64,000 nucleotides of DNA from Pseudomonas sp. BCA17. GTDB lineage: Bacteria; Pseudomonadota; Gammaproteobacteria; Pseudomonadales; Pseudomonadaceae. A program made the position numbers and the translations under genes. The notes under the pieces were generated by a model. That model was not told where the DNA came from, made no database searches, and worked only from the letters and a program-made list of their open reading frames with translations. This document shows, one piece after another, positions 43,934-52,334 of the stretch (position 1 is its first letter; every line of letters begins with the position of its first letter). The DNA is taken from the NCBI RefSeq assembly GCF_004519405.1, contig NZ_SGWI01000001.1, forward strand, positions 496,001 through 560,000. The letters run 5' to 3'.

Positions 43934-43953
43934 TACCTGCCAGTTGGCAGGTA
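43934..43953. promoter_or_regulatory. TetR-type operator (perfect palindrome)
   Basis: TACCTGCCAGTTGGCAGGTA is a perfect palindrome with nine-base arms around GT. It lies 54 bp upstream of the TetR start and just upstream of the GST promoter -35, so it suits control of both divergent genes. Confidence 0.8.
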
Positions 43954-44007
43954 AAAAAATTTCAGCGTAGAATCCTCCCCTCTTCCTACGAACCGAGGAA
44001 CCTATAC

Positions 44008-44571
44008 GTGAGCGAAAATGCGCGGGAAGCCATTCTGGAAGCGGCCAAAGTCGCCGCCCAGCATTACGGTTACAGCGGCATCAATTTCCGCAGCATCGGC
44101 GAAACGGTGGGCATCAAGAACGCAAGTATCTATTACCACTTCCCCAGTAAGGCCGACCTCGGCGCAGCCGTGGCCAAGCGTTACTGGCAAGACACTGCCG
44201 GCGCCCTCGAGGCCATACGCGCGCAAAACCCTGACCCGCTGCAATGCATGCGGATCTACCCGAGCATCTTTCGCCAATCGCTCGAAGGCGGCAATCGCTT
44301 GTGCTTGTCCAGTTTCATGGCGGCCGAGTACCAGGACCTGCCCGAAGAGGTGAAGAAAGAGGTACTCGCGTTTGCCGATGTCAACGTAGCGTGGCTCACC
44401 GAGGTGCTCACGGAAATCGGCAACGGCGACGCAGCGGACACCGAGCGACGCGCCCGTGCCATCTACACCGCCATCGCCGGCGCGCAATTGATTGCTCGCA
44501 CGCGCGTTGATATTGGCTTGTACGACGAACTCATTCAGAGCTATCAGGACGCAGGGCTTATTCCGACATGA
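44008..44571 (+). CDS. TetR-family transcriptional regulator
   Basis: This 187-residue repressor has the helix-turn-helix GYSGINFRSIGETVGIKNASIYYHFPSKADLGAAV and a C-terminal ligand domain ending DELIQSYQDAGLIPT. It starts at GTG with GAGGAA nine bases upstream. The two palindromes between it and the GST gene are its likely binding sites; control of both genes by autoregulation is inferred. Its 3' end overlaps the end of the convergent FAD-monooxygenase gene by 14 bp. Confidence 0.9.
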   Translation: MSENAREAILEAAKVAAQHYGYSGINFRSIGETVGIKNASIYYHFPSKADLGAAVAKRYWQDTAGALEAIRAQNPDPLQCMRIYPSIFRQSLEGGNRLCLSSFMAAEYQDLPEEVKKEVLAFADVNVAWLTEVLTEIGNGDAADTERRARAIYTAIAGAQLIARTRVDIGLYDELIQSYQDAGLIPT

Positions 44572-46063
44572 CGGGCTGTAGGCCCACCTGCAACAGGTAA
44601 GCCTCCAGTTTCTCCAGATGCTCTGACGCAACCATCGCCCCGATGTACCCGTCAGGACGCACCAGCACCCAATCGCCAATAGCCAGTTCATAGGCACGTT
44701 GAACATGGTCCTGGTCGTCGTTGACCTCGCCCTCCGGCCCAAACACATGCACATGCATACCGGACCGTGGCTTTACCCTCCCGCGCGTCACGCCATAGCC
44801 GAGCAACGTCCAGTGCGTTCCCTGAAACAGCTTGAACAGGCGCAGGCGCTGGCCATCCGCACCCCGTATCGGCGCATCCGGCGCCCGGTCGCCCGCCGTA
44901 AAGCCACTGCGCACGGGGTGCTCCAACGCCAGCGAGGACTGCGGGTAGCCGATATCCAGTTGATGCACTTCCCTGCCCCGTCGCAGGTCGCCGCTTTTCA
45001 TCGCTCCGAGCAATTTCGTCGACAGGCCAAGCACGGAGGCGGCGACAGGCCGGCGCTCCTCCTCATAGGTGTCGAGCAAGCCCTCAGGCGCGCCCCGCAC
45101 CACCGCCGCCAGCTTCCAGCCGAGGTTATAGGCGTCCTGCACGCTGGTGTTCAGGCCCTGGCCACCGGTGGGCGGATGGATGTGGGCGGCGTCGCCCATC
45201 AGCAGCACCCGCCCTGCGCGATATCGATCGGCCAAGCGGGCATTCATGGTGTAGGCCGACGCCCAGGACACGGAACTCACCTGGATATCCGCACGACCGG
45301 TGCGCTCGACAACGATGGCCGTGAGCCCTTCGGCGCTGAAGTCGATGTCGACATCAGGCGGGATCGGCCCCTGCAGCTGGAACAGGTCGGTACCGGCCAA
45401 CGGGCATATCGCAATCTGGCGTTGCATGTCACCTTCGCCAAAGCGGTGCCAGGCATCACGCGTGAGGCCGCTAAGCATCACATCCGCCACCAGGGCGCGT
45501 ACGCCCAGGGTCTTGCCGGGGAAGCCGATATCCAGGGCATGCCGGACAAAGCTGCGACCGCCATCAGCCCCCACCAGCCAACGTGCACGGATACTTTCTT
45601 CGCCACCCTTGCCGACCAAGCGCGCACAGACGCCCTCGGCGTCCTGTTCAAACCCGATCAGCTCACAGCCAAACTCAGGCTGATGGCCCAGTTCCAGCAG
45701 GCGCTCGCGCATCACCTGTTCCGTCAAAAACTGCGGCACCATCAACGGGTGCTGATAGGGCTCGGCCGGCGTCGGGGTCTGTGGTGGGGTGAATTCGGCG
45801 TCGCTGTAGCTGCCGTCGTCGCGGTAGCGTCGGTCAGTCGGATAGACTCCACCCACAGCCACCAAACGGTCGAGAATCCCCAGGTCTTCGAAGACTTCCT
45901 GGGACCTCGGCTGGATACCCTTGCCACGCGAACCGTGGAAAGGTTGATGGTTTTTTTCGATCAGGCGGAAGTCGATACCCCTTCTCGCCAGGTCGATCGC
46001 CAAGGTCAGGCCGGCGGCGCCGGCACCACAAATCAGTACATCGACAGCGAATTGCGTTTTCAT
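44558..46063 (-). CDS. FAD-dependent aromatic-ring monooxygenase (PheA/TfdB type)
   Basis: This 501-residue flavoprotein hydroxylase has the Rossmann motif VLICGAGAAGLTLAIDLARRG near the N-terminus. It has the NAD(P)H/FAD-linked motif ARWLVGADGGRSFVRHAL in the middle and the second FAD motif RVLLMGDAAHIHPPTGGQGLNTSVQDAYNLGWKL. A C-terminal thioredoxin-like region (RLFKLFQGTHWTLLG) marks the phenol hydroxylase group. Such enzymes add one oxygen to phenols or related aromatics. It is divergent from a MarR gene, and a TGTGC palindrome lies between their starts. Confidence 0.9.
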   Translation of the reverse strand: MKTQFAVDVLICGAGAAGLTLAIDLARRGIDFRLIEKNHQPFHGSRGKGIQPRSQEVFEDLGILDRLVAVGGVYPTDRRYRDDGSYSDAEFTPPQTPTPAEPYQHPLMVPQFLTEQVMRERLLELGHQPEFGCELIGFEQDAEGVCARLVGKGGEESIRARWLVGADGGRSFVRHALDIGFPGKTLGVRALVADVMLSGLTRDAWHRFGEGDMQRQIAICPLAGTDLFQLQGPIPPDVDIDFSAEGLTAIVVERTGRADIQVSSVSWASAYTMNARLADRYRAGRVLLMGDAAHIHPPTGGQGLNTSVQDAYNLGWKLAAVVRGAPEGLLDTYEEERRPVAASVLGLSTKLLGAMKSGDLRRGREVHQLDIGYPQSSLALEHPVRSGFTAGDRAPDAPIRGADGQRLRLFKLFQGTHWTLLGYGVTRGRVKPRSGMHVHVFGPEGEVNDDQDHVQRAYELAIGDWVLVRPDGYIGAMVASEHLEKLEAYLLQVGLQPVMSE

Positions 46064-46075
46064 ACTGGATCACCT

Positions 46076-46096
46076 ATATGTGCAATACGCACATAT
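46076..46096. promoter_or_regulatory. MarR operator 1
   Basis: ATATGTGC and GCACATAT are exact inverted repeats around AATAC. The site lies between the FAD-monooxygenase start and the MarR start, suited to repress both. Confidence 0.8.
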
Positions 46097-46113
46097 TAAG
46101 AGAGGCCAACACC

Positions 46114-46611
46114 GTGTCAATTAAAAATGTGCAAAAAGCACATATATCCGCCCAACTGCGCGATCTGCATGGCTCGCTGGTTGAGATCGTGGGGGTGATG
46201 AATCGCCCGCAACGCGACGAAGCGATGGTCCGCGAAGCCGGTATTGCGCTGGATCGCGCCCTGTTTCCGCTGCTGGTGCTGGTGGAGCGGCTGGGTCCGA
46301 TTGGCGTGGTCGAACTGGCCGACCGTGTAGGCCGCGACTACACCACGGTCAGTCGTCAGGTAGCGAAGCTGGAAAGCCTCGGCCTGATCTTGCGCCAGGA
46401 GAGCAAGCTTGATCGCCGGGTGCGAGAGTCGGTCATCACCGCGAAAGGCAAGGTCATGACCGACCGTGTGGACGAGGCGCGGGAGAGGATCGGCATGTCG
46501 ATCTTTTCCACGTGGGACGAAGGCGATTTCGACAATCTGGTGCGGCTGATGCGCAAGTTTGCCGAGGACATCAAGGACGATTCGGTACGTGCCATACAAG
46601 ACAACGACTGA
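46114..46611 (+). CDS. MarR-family transcriptional regulator
   Basis: This 165-residue regulator has a winged helix (GPIGVVELADRVGRDYTTVSRQVAKLESLGLILRQESKLDRRVRESVITAKGKVMTDRVDEAR) typical of MarR. GTG is taken as start because AGAGAGG lies about eight bases before it; an ATG 12 codons upstream falls inside operator 1 and has no ribosome binding site. A second matching palindrome lies in its first codons, which suggests self-repression by roadblock. It likely controls the divergent monooxygenase and responds to an aromatic compound. Confidence 0.88.
   Translation: MSIKNVQKAHISAQLRDLHGSLVEIVGVMNRPQRDEAMVREAGIALDRALFPLLVLVERLGPIGVVELADRVGRDYTTVSRQVAKLESLGLILRQESKLDRRVRESVITAKGKVMTDRVDEARERIGMSIFSTWDEGDFDNLVRLMRKFAEDIKDDSVRAIQDND
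46127..46143. promoter_or_regulatory. MarR operator 2, inside the start of the MarR gene
   Basis: ATGTGC and GCACAT flank AAAAA, matching the core of operator 1 with the same five-base spacer. The site is 51 bp from operator 1 (left end to left end), about five helical turns. Confidence 0.75.
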
Positions 46612-46767
46612 CCGGGGTGTTCGCGCAACAACAGTGCTTGGACAGCTTGTGCTGAATCAATACTCGCCCTCTCCCGCCAGAGCAACCGTATCCCATTGAA
46701 ATAGAAGCTTTTATTCTTATGGCATGGCGCGTGCAAACGCCTTCGTATACCTCCGAAGGATGCACCC

Positions 46768-47823
46768 ATGCCCCAGACATTGCCCCAGGCGCTGTTACAC
46801 CAAGCACACACCCGTGGGTCGGCGATCGCATTGCGTTACAAACGCCTGGGTATCTGGCACGAGCGCAGTTGGAGCGAACTGGCGCACGACGTCAGCGGCC
46901 TCGCCGCGGCCCTCTACACGCTTGGCTTTGGCCGCGAAGACAACCTGCTGATCATCAGCCAGGCGCGTCCCGAAGCACTCTCGCTGACATTGGCCGCGCA
47001 GTGGTTGGGCGGCAGCGTCACCTTGCTGGATCCTAACTGCGACAACCGCGCGCTGCTGGCAGACCTCAAGCCAGGCTTCGTGCTGGCGGAAAACCTGGAA
47101 GCACTGCAACAACTCCATGAACGCGGTGTGGCGCTGTACCTGGACGGACGCGGCCTGAATCACCCTCAATTTGCCGACGTGATCGCCTATGCTGACTTGG
47201 GCACCGACACCCCTGCGCCGGCTTGCGCCCTTGAAGCCACCGCCCCCGCCTTCGTGTTCCACGCCGAAACCACCGTGCAGTTGAGCCATGCTCAATTGCT
47301 GACCGGCGCACGCACGCTGGTGACTCGAGAACAATTGAGCGGCGACGAAGAAGCCCTCGCGGCACGGGTGTTCGCCGCGAGCGGTCAAGCGCGTTACCTG
47401 CTTGCACCCTGGCTGCACGCAGGCTTTCGGCTGAATTTCCCCGAGGCCCTGGCCACCCGCGACACCGACCGCCGAGAACTTGGCCCGACCCTGGTGATGG
47501 GCACTCGTGAATCGTATGCGCGCCTGGAGCAATCAATACACGAACGCCTGCCTCTGCCAGGCACATTCGGGCACCGCTTGTACCACTGGGGCATGCAGCC
47601 TACGGCGTCGCGCGTGCGTCGCTGGCTGGGGCATTGGCTGATACGTCGGCCCTTGCTTGATGTGCTGGGTATGAGCCGCCTGCGTGTGCCCTTGCTGATC
47701 GGGCCGGCGCTGAGCCCGCAAAGCGCAGCCTTCTTTGGCGCGCTCGGCATTCACCCCGGCAACTGGCAGGAACCTTTCTCCCGCCAGGCATCCACCGACC
47801 ACTTGCTGCCCCAATCGGTCTGA
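46768..47823 (+). CDS. AMP-dependent ligase-like protein without the ATP-binding loop
   Basis: This 351-residue protein resembles the N-terminal half of acyl-CoA ligases that head branched-chain amino-acid-type ABC operons (GSAIALRYKRLGIWHERSWSELAHDVSGLAAALYTLGFGREDNLLIIS and LAAQWLGGSVTLLDPN). Where active enzymes have SGTTGxPKG, this has FHAETTVQLSH, and the large C-terminal catalytic region is missing or replaced by a basic segment (RVRRWLGHWLIRRPLLD). Full enzymes have about 550-650 residues. It is probably a non-enzymatic relic or an accessory protein. The next gene starts 10 bp after it, so it is the first gene of the operon. Confidence 0.7.
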   Translation: MPQTLPQALLHQAHTRGSAIALRYKRLGIWHERSWSELAHDVSGLAAALYTLGFGREDNLLIISQARPEALSLTLAAQWLGGSVTLLDPNCDNRALLADLKPGFVLAENLEALQQLHERGVALYLDGRGLNHPQFADVIAYADLGTDTPAPACALEATAPAFVFHAETTVQLSHAQLLTGARTLVTREQLSGDEEALAARVFAASGQARYLLAPWLHAGFRLNFPEALATRDTDRRELGPTLVMGTRESYARLEQSIHERLPLPGTFGHRLYHWGMQPTASRVRRWLGHWLIRRPLLDVLGMSRLRVPLLIGPALSPQSAAFFGALGIHPGNWQEPFSRQASTDHLLPQSV

Positions 47824-47833
47824 CGAGCCCTCC

Positions 47834-48607
47834 ATGCACACACCCACTGAATCGGTATTACTGCGGCTCGATGACATCTCCCTGTCGTTCAAGGGCATCA
47901 AGGCCATCACCTCCATCAGCTTCGACGTGAGAGCTGGCGACATCTGTGGGCTGATCGGCCCCAACGGCGCGGGTAAAAGCTCATTGCTCAACGTAATCAA
48001 CGGGGTCTATCACCCCCAAAGCGGCAGCATCCGCTATGCCGGCCAGACCCGTCGGCGCATGCGTGCGCACCAGGCGGCCGAGGGTGGTATCGCGCGCACC
48101 TTCCAGAACATCGCGCTGTTCAAGGGCATGAGCGTGCTCGACAACGTACTCACCGGGCGCAACCTCAAGCGCCGCGGCAGTTGGGTCGAACACATGCTGC
48201 GCCTGGGTCGGGCACCGAGCGAGGACGCGCACCGCCTGCATGCGGAAAAGGTGATCGCCTTTTTGCAGATACATCCCTGGCGCCATGTGCCGGCAGGCAC
48301 CCTGCCCTATGGCTTGCAAAAGCGTGTCGAACTGGCCCGCGCCCTGGCATCCGAACCCACCCTGTTGCTGCTCGACGAACCCATGGCCGGCATGAACGCC
48401 CAGGAGAAGGCACAGATGAGCCAGTTCATCCGCGACATCAACCGTGAGTTCGGTACCACCGTGGTGTTGATCGAGCACGATATCGGCGTGGTCATGAGTT
48501 TGTGTGACCACGTAGTGGTGCTCGACTACGGCCGCAAGATCGGCGACGGCACCCCGGCGCAAGTACGCGCCAACCCCGATGTCATCGCAGCCTACCTGGG
48601 AACCTGA
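47834..48607 (+). CDS. Branched-chain amino-acid-type ABC transporter ATP-binding protein (LivG-like)
   Basis: This 257-residue ATPase has Walker A GPNGAGKSS (residues 42-50), signature-like LPYGLQKRVELARALASEP, Walker B LLLLDEPMAGMN and a switch His in VVLIEHDIGVVM. The long insert between Walker A and signature and the final YGRKIGDGTPAQVRANPDVIAAYLGT are LivG features. It energises import by the two permeases that follow. ATG is chosen just after the preceding stop (13 bp). Confidence 0.93.
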   Translation: MHTPTESVLLRLDDISLSFKGIKAITSISFDVRAGDICGLIGPNGAGKSSLLNVINGVYHPQSGSIRYAGQTRRRMRAHQAAEGGIARTFQNIALFKGMSVLDNVLTGRNLKRRGSWVEHMLRLGRAPSEDAHRLHAEKVIAFLQIHPWRHVPAGTLPYGLQKRVELARALASEPTLLLLDEPMAGMNAQEKAQMSQFIRDINREFGTTVVLIEHDIGVVMSLCDHVVVLDYGRKIGDGTPAQVRANPDVIAAYLGT

Positions 48608-48609
48608 AC

Positions 48610-49491
48610 ATGGAATTTTTCTTTGAGGTGCTGATCGGCGGCTTGCTGGCCGGCGTGATGTATTCCCTGGTGGCGATTGGTTTTGTGCTGATCTACAAGG
48701 CGTCGGGCGTGTTCAATTTTGCCCAGGGCGCCATGGTGCTGTTCGCCGCGCTGACCTTCGTCAGCCTGCTGGAGCGCGGTTTCCCTTTCGCAGTGGCCTT
48801 CCTGATAACGCTGGCGAGCATGGTGGTGCTGGCGTTGTTGATCGAAAAAGTGGTGTTGCGGCCGCTGGTCAATCGCCCGCCGATCATCCTCTTCATGGCC
48901 ACCCTCGGGCTGTCCTACATGATCGAAGGTTTCGCCCAGTTCCTATGGGGCGCGCAGGTGCATGGCCTGGACCTGGGCATCGCCGATGAGCCGTTGGAAA
49001 TTCGCGGCATGCTGCTGTCGCAGTTCGACCTGTTTGCCGCCGGCACCGCCGCCGTGCTGGTGATCGTGCTGTCGCTGCTGTTCAACAAGACGCGGGTGGG
49101 CCTTTCGTTGCGCGCGGTCGCCGACGACCCGCTGGCGTCCATGGCGATAGGTATTCGCCTGCCGCGCATCTGGGCGTTGGTGTGGGCGGTGGCAGGCTTT
49201 GTCGGGCTGGTGGCGGGGTTGCTCTGGGGCGCGCGATTGGGGGTGCAGTTCTCGCTATCGCTGATCGTGCTCAAGGCGTTGCCGGTGCTGATCATCGGCG
49301 GGTTCTCGTCAATCGGCGGTGCGATTGTCGGCGGCTTGATCATCGGCGCGGTGGAGAAGATCGCCGAGATTTACCTCGGCCCCGTCATCGGCAGCGGCAT
49401 TGAAAACTGGGTGCCCTACGTCCTTGCCTTGCTGTTTTTGCTGGTGCGCCCGGCCGGGTTGTTCGGCGAGCGCGCCATCGAACGGGTCTGA
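48610..49491 (+). CDS. Branched-chain amino-acid-type ABC permease (LivH-like)
   Basis: This 293-residue inner-membrane protein has about eight hydrophobic segments and the LivH signature GVMYSLVAIGFVLIYKASGVFNFAQGAMVLFAAL. The EAA-like loop (LRAVADDPLASMAIGIRLPRIWALVWAVAGF) contacts the ATPase. It begins 2 bp after the ATPase stop, so the genes are tightly packed. It pairs with the LivM-like permease to form the channel. Confidence 0.93.
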   Translation: MEFFFEVLIGGLLAGVMYSLVAIGFVLIYKASGVFNFAQGAMVLFAALTFVSLLERGFPFAVAFLITLASMVVLALLIEKVVLRPLVNRPPIILFMATLGLSYMIEGFAQFLWGAQVHGLDLGIADEPLEIRGMLLSQFDLFAAGTAAVLVIVLSLLFNKTRVGLSLRAVADDPLASMAIGIRLPRIWALVWAVAGFVGLVAGLLWGARLGVQFSLSLIVLKALPVLIIGGFSSIGGAIVGGLIIGAVEKIAEIYLGPVIGSGIENWVPYVLALLFLLVRPAGLFGERAIERV

Positions 49492-49512
49492 TCGCCTTTT
49501 AAGGAAACCTGC

Positions 49513-50580
49513 ATGCTGTATCAAGAAACCGGTCAATTCAGTACCTCCTACGCGAAGGAGCGCCGCACCTTTCGCTTGCGCCAGGATCGCATCGCGCTGC
49601 GGCTGCTGCTGGGCTTCGCCTTTTTAGCCGTGCCCTGGCTGGGCAACGACTATTGGTTCAGCGCGATCCTGGTGCCGCTGCTGGTGTTATCCCTGGCGGG
49701 CCTGGGGCTCAACCTGCTGACCGGTTATGCCGGGCAACTCTCACTGGGCTCGGCGGCGTTCATGGCGGTGGGCGCGTTTGCCGCCTACAACCTGCAACTG
49801 CGCGTACCCGGCCTGCCGCTGCTGGTGAGTTTTGCCCTGGGCGGTGTGATCGCCGCGCTCGTGGCGGTGCTGTTCGGTTTGCCCAGCCTGCGCATCAAGG
49901 GTTTTTACCTGCTGGTGGCGACGCTGGCGGCGCAATTCGTGGTGGAGTGGGTGCTCACGCGTTTCAGTTGGTTTACCAACGACAACGCCTCCGGGGTCAT
50001 TACCTCACCACCGCTACTGATTGCCGGATTGGACTTCAGCTCACCCCGAGGTCGCTACCTGTTGACCCTGGCGGTGGTGGTAGCGCTGTTCTGGCTCGGC
50101 AAAAACCTGGTGCGCAGCGAACTGGGTCGCAACTGGATGGCGGTACGCGACATGGACACTGCCGCCGCCGTCATCGGCATTCGCCTGTTGAAGGCCAAGC
50201 TCTTGGCGTTTGCCATCAGCGGCTTCTACCTCGGTGTCGCCGGCTCGCTGTGGGCGTTCGCCTACCTTGGCACCGTGGAGCCCCACGGCTTTGACCTGAG
50301 CCGTTCGTTCCAGGTGCTGTTCATCATCATTATCGGCGGCCTCGGCAGTGTGCTCGGCAACTTCCTGGGCGCTGCGTTCATCGTGCTGTTCCCTATCCTG
50401 CTGGGCAATCTTTTCGGGCTGCTGCCCTCCGGGCTGATGGACGCCGGCCAACTGGAAAACATCCAGAAAATGCTGTTCGGCGCGCTGATCGTCGCCTTTC
50501 TGATCAAGGAACCGGAGGGGCTCGCCCGCTTATGGCAGCGCTTTCGTCAACGGGCCAGGGTTTGGCCATTGCGTTACTGA
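49513..50580 (+). CDS. Branched-chain amino-acid-type ABC permease (LivM-like)
   Basis: This 355-residue membrane protein has LivM features: LVLSLAGLGLNLLTGYAGQLSLGSAAFMAVGAFAAYNLQLR and the coupling loop NWMAVRDMDTAAAVIGIRLLKAKLLAFAISGFYLGVAGSLWAF. It begins 21 bp after the LivH-like gene, with AAGGAAAC about six bases before the ATG. It forms the second half of the channel. Confidence 0.93.
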   Translation: MLYQETGQFSTSYAKERRTFRLRQDRIALRLLLGFAFLAVPWLGNDYWFSAILVPLLVLSLAGLGLNLLTGYAGQLSLGSAAFMAVGAFAAYNLQLRVPGLPLLVSFALGGVIAALVAVLFGLPSLRIKGFYLLVATLAAQFVVEWVLTRFSWFTNDNASGVITSPPLLIAGLDFSSPRGRYLLTLAVVVALFWLGKNLVRSELGRNWMAVRDMDTAAAVIGIRLLKAKLLAFAISGFYLGVAGSLWAFAYLGTVEPHGFDLSRSFQVLFIIIIGGLGSVLGNFLGAAFIVLFPILLGNLFGLLPSGLMDAGQLENIQKMLFGALIVAFLIKEPEGLARLWQRFRQRARVWPLRY

Positions 50581-50609
50581 ACTCAATAACCCCCCGAGGA
50601 ATCGCCTTC

Positions 50610-51941
50610 ATGACACACCGCTTATCGCTGCGCCGCCTGGCATTGGGCCTGGCCTTGATGACCGTCGGGTTCGCCGCCAGCGCCCAGGCTGCCAACGAAC
50701 AATACTTCCCCTTGCAGAGCTATCGGGTCGGGCCTTATGCCGCCGGCGGCACAGGCTTCTTCGGTGGTTTCATCGACTACCTGCAATACATCAACTCAAA
50801 GGGTGGCGTGAACGGCGTCAAGCTGACCTGGAGCGAATGCGAGACCGAGTACGTGGTAGAAAAAGGCGTCGAATGCTATGAGCGTCTCAAAGGCGGACTC
50901 AATGGCTCGCCGGCCGCTGCTACCAACCCGCTGTCGGTGGGCATCGCCTACGCCACGCTGGAACGCTCCACCGCCGATAAGCTGCCACTGATCACCATCA
51001 ACCACGGGCGCACCGACTCCACCGACGGCAGTGTGTTCCCTTACGTGTTCCCGCTGCAGCTCAACCCTTACTCGGAAGTGTCGGCGATCATCAATTACAT
51101 CGGCCAACGCGAAGGCGGCGCCGACAAGCTCAAGGGCAAGAAAATCGCCGTGCTCTACCACGGCTCGCCCTACGGTAAGGAAACCAACGGCGTACTCGAA
51201 ACCCTGGCGAAAAACGCCGGCTTCGAACTGACCTTGCTTGAAGTGCCGCATCCCGGCAACGAACAACAATCGCAGTGGCTGAACATTCGTCGGCTCAAGC
51301 CGGATTGGGTGATCCTGCGGGGCTGGGGCGTGATGAACCCGGTGGCGCTCAAATCCGCGCAAAAAGTCGGTTACCCGGCGGATCACATTATCGGCAATAT
51401 CTGGAGCAACTCAGAAGAAGACGTGGTGCCGGCCGGCGCTGCGGCCAAGGGCTTTATCTCGATCACCACCCACCCTTCGGGCACCGATTTCCCGGTACTG
51501 CAAGGCATCAAGGCAAGCGTGGTCGACGCCGGCAAGGGCAACCTGGCCGACCCTAAACGCTTTGGCACCGTGTATTACAACCTGGGTGTGGTCAACGGCA
51601 TTCTGAACGTCGAAGCGTTGCGCCTGGCCCAGGAAAAATACGGCCAGAAACCGCTGACCGGTGAGCAAGTGCGTTGGGGCTTCGAACACCTGAACCTCGA
51701 CGATGCACGCTTGCAGGCGCTGGGTGCCAAGGGCTTGGTGCAACCGCTGAAACTGTCCTGCGCCGACCACGAAGGCGGCGGCGCCGTGCGCTTTCAGCAG
51801 TGGGACGGCCAACGCTGGAACCTGATCAGTGACTGGGTACAGGCTGACCGCGCGCTGCTGCGCCCGATCATCGAAGCCTCCGCGGCCCAGTACGCGAAAG
51901 AGAAAGGCATCACGCCGCGCGATTGCAGCAAGGAGGAGTAA
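50610..51941 (+). CDS. Branched-chain amino-acid-type ABC substrate-binding protein (LivK/Leu-Ile-Val-binding type)
   Basis: This 443-residue periplasmic binding protein has a signal peptide (MTHRLSLRRLALGLALMTVGFAASAQA). The mature part has the Peripla_BP_6 pattern with FPLQSYRVGPYAAGGTGFFGGFIDYLQYINSKGGVNGVKLTWSECETEY at its head. Segments such as KIAVLYHGSPYGKETNGVLETLAKNAGFELTLLEVPHPGNEQQSQWLNIRRLKPDWVILRGWGVM are typical. The ligand need not be an amino acid; aromatic acids and ureas are known for this type. It closes the operon. No second ATPase (LivF type) follows. Confidence 0.92.
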   Translation: MTHRLSLRRLALGLALMTVGFAASAQAANEQYFPLQSYRVGPYAAGGTGFFGGFIDYLQYINSKGGVNGVKLTWSECETEYVVEKGVECYERLKGGLNGSPAAATNPLSVGIAYATLERSTADKLPLITINHGRTDSTDGSVFPYVFPLQLNPYSEVSAIINYIGQREGGADKLKGKKIAVLYHGSPYGKETNGVLETLAKNAGFELTLLEVPHPGNEQQSQWLNIRRLKPDWVILRGWGVMNPVALKSAQKVGYPADHIIGNIWSNSEEDVVPAGAAAKGFISITTHPSGTDFPVLQGIKASVVDAGKGNLADPKRFGTVYYNLGVVNGILNVEALRLAQEKYGQKPLTGEQVRWGFEHLNLDDARLQALGAKGLVQPLKLSCADHEGGGAVRFQQWDGQRWNLISDWVQADRALLRPIIEASAAQYAKEKGITPRDCSKEE

Positions 51942-52334
51942 GCGCCGACAGATTCGCAGCCGGAGTCGATGGCATTGAGTCAATGCGAGCATCGCAGCCT
52001 GGCTGAAGCTCATATTCAACCGGCTTAGCTTGAAGTCCGCACATCTTTATTGAATGAAGTTTCACTCCCCCACTGCAGAGCCGCGCCGGCCACGCCAACC
52101 CTCGGCGGGGTTGGCGCTGCTTCGCGCCATGGAGTACGGGCGGGAGTTCAGCGAGCAGGAGCGTCGCTGTGTGATGAGCACCGATTGGATACAGAACAAT
52201 CAGCCATTTGTATTGTGTACAAAAAACCCTAAAGATTTACCGACGCCGAGCCGAGACAACAGTGATAGCAATTCGCCGCAAGCCTGTCAGGTGCGCGATG
52301 ACTTGCGCCGCCCTCTCCGCTGATGGTCGTCTCG
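51942..52334. other. Intergenic region with a hairpin
   Basis: These 393 bp separate the binding-protein gene from a chemoreceptor gene. A perfect nine-base hairpin (CGCCAACCC / GGGTTGGCG at 52093-52116 with loop TCGGCG) is the clearest structure; no T run follows. No gene is supported. Confidence 0.5.

Noticed and set aside
52093..52116. Nine-base hairpin as intrinsic terminator of the Liv-type operon
   Set aside because: It lies about 150 bp after the stop and has no T run, so it is described as a hairpin only.
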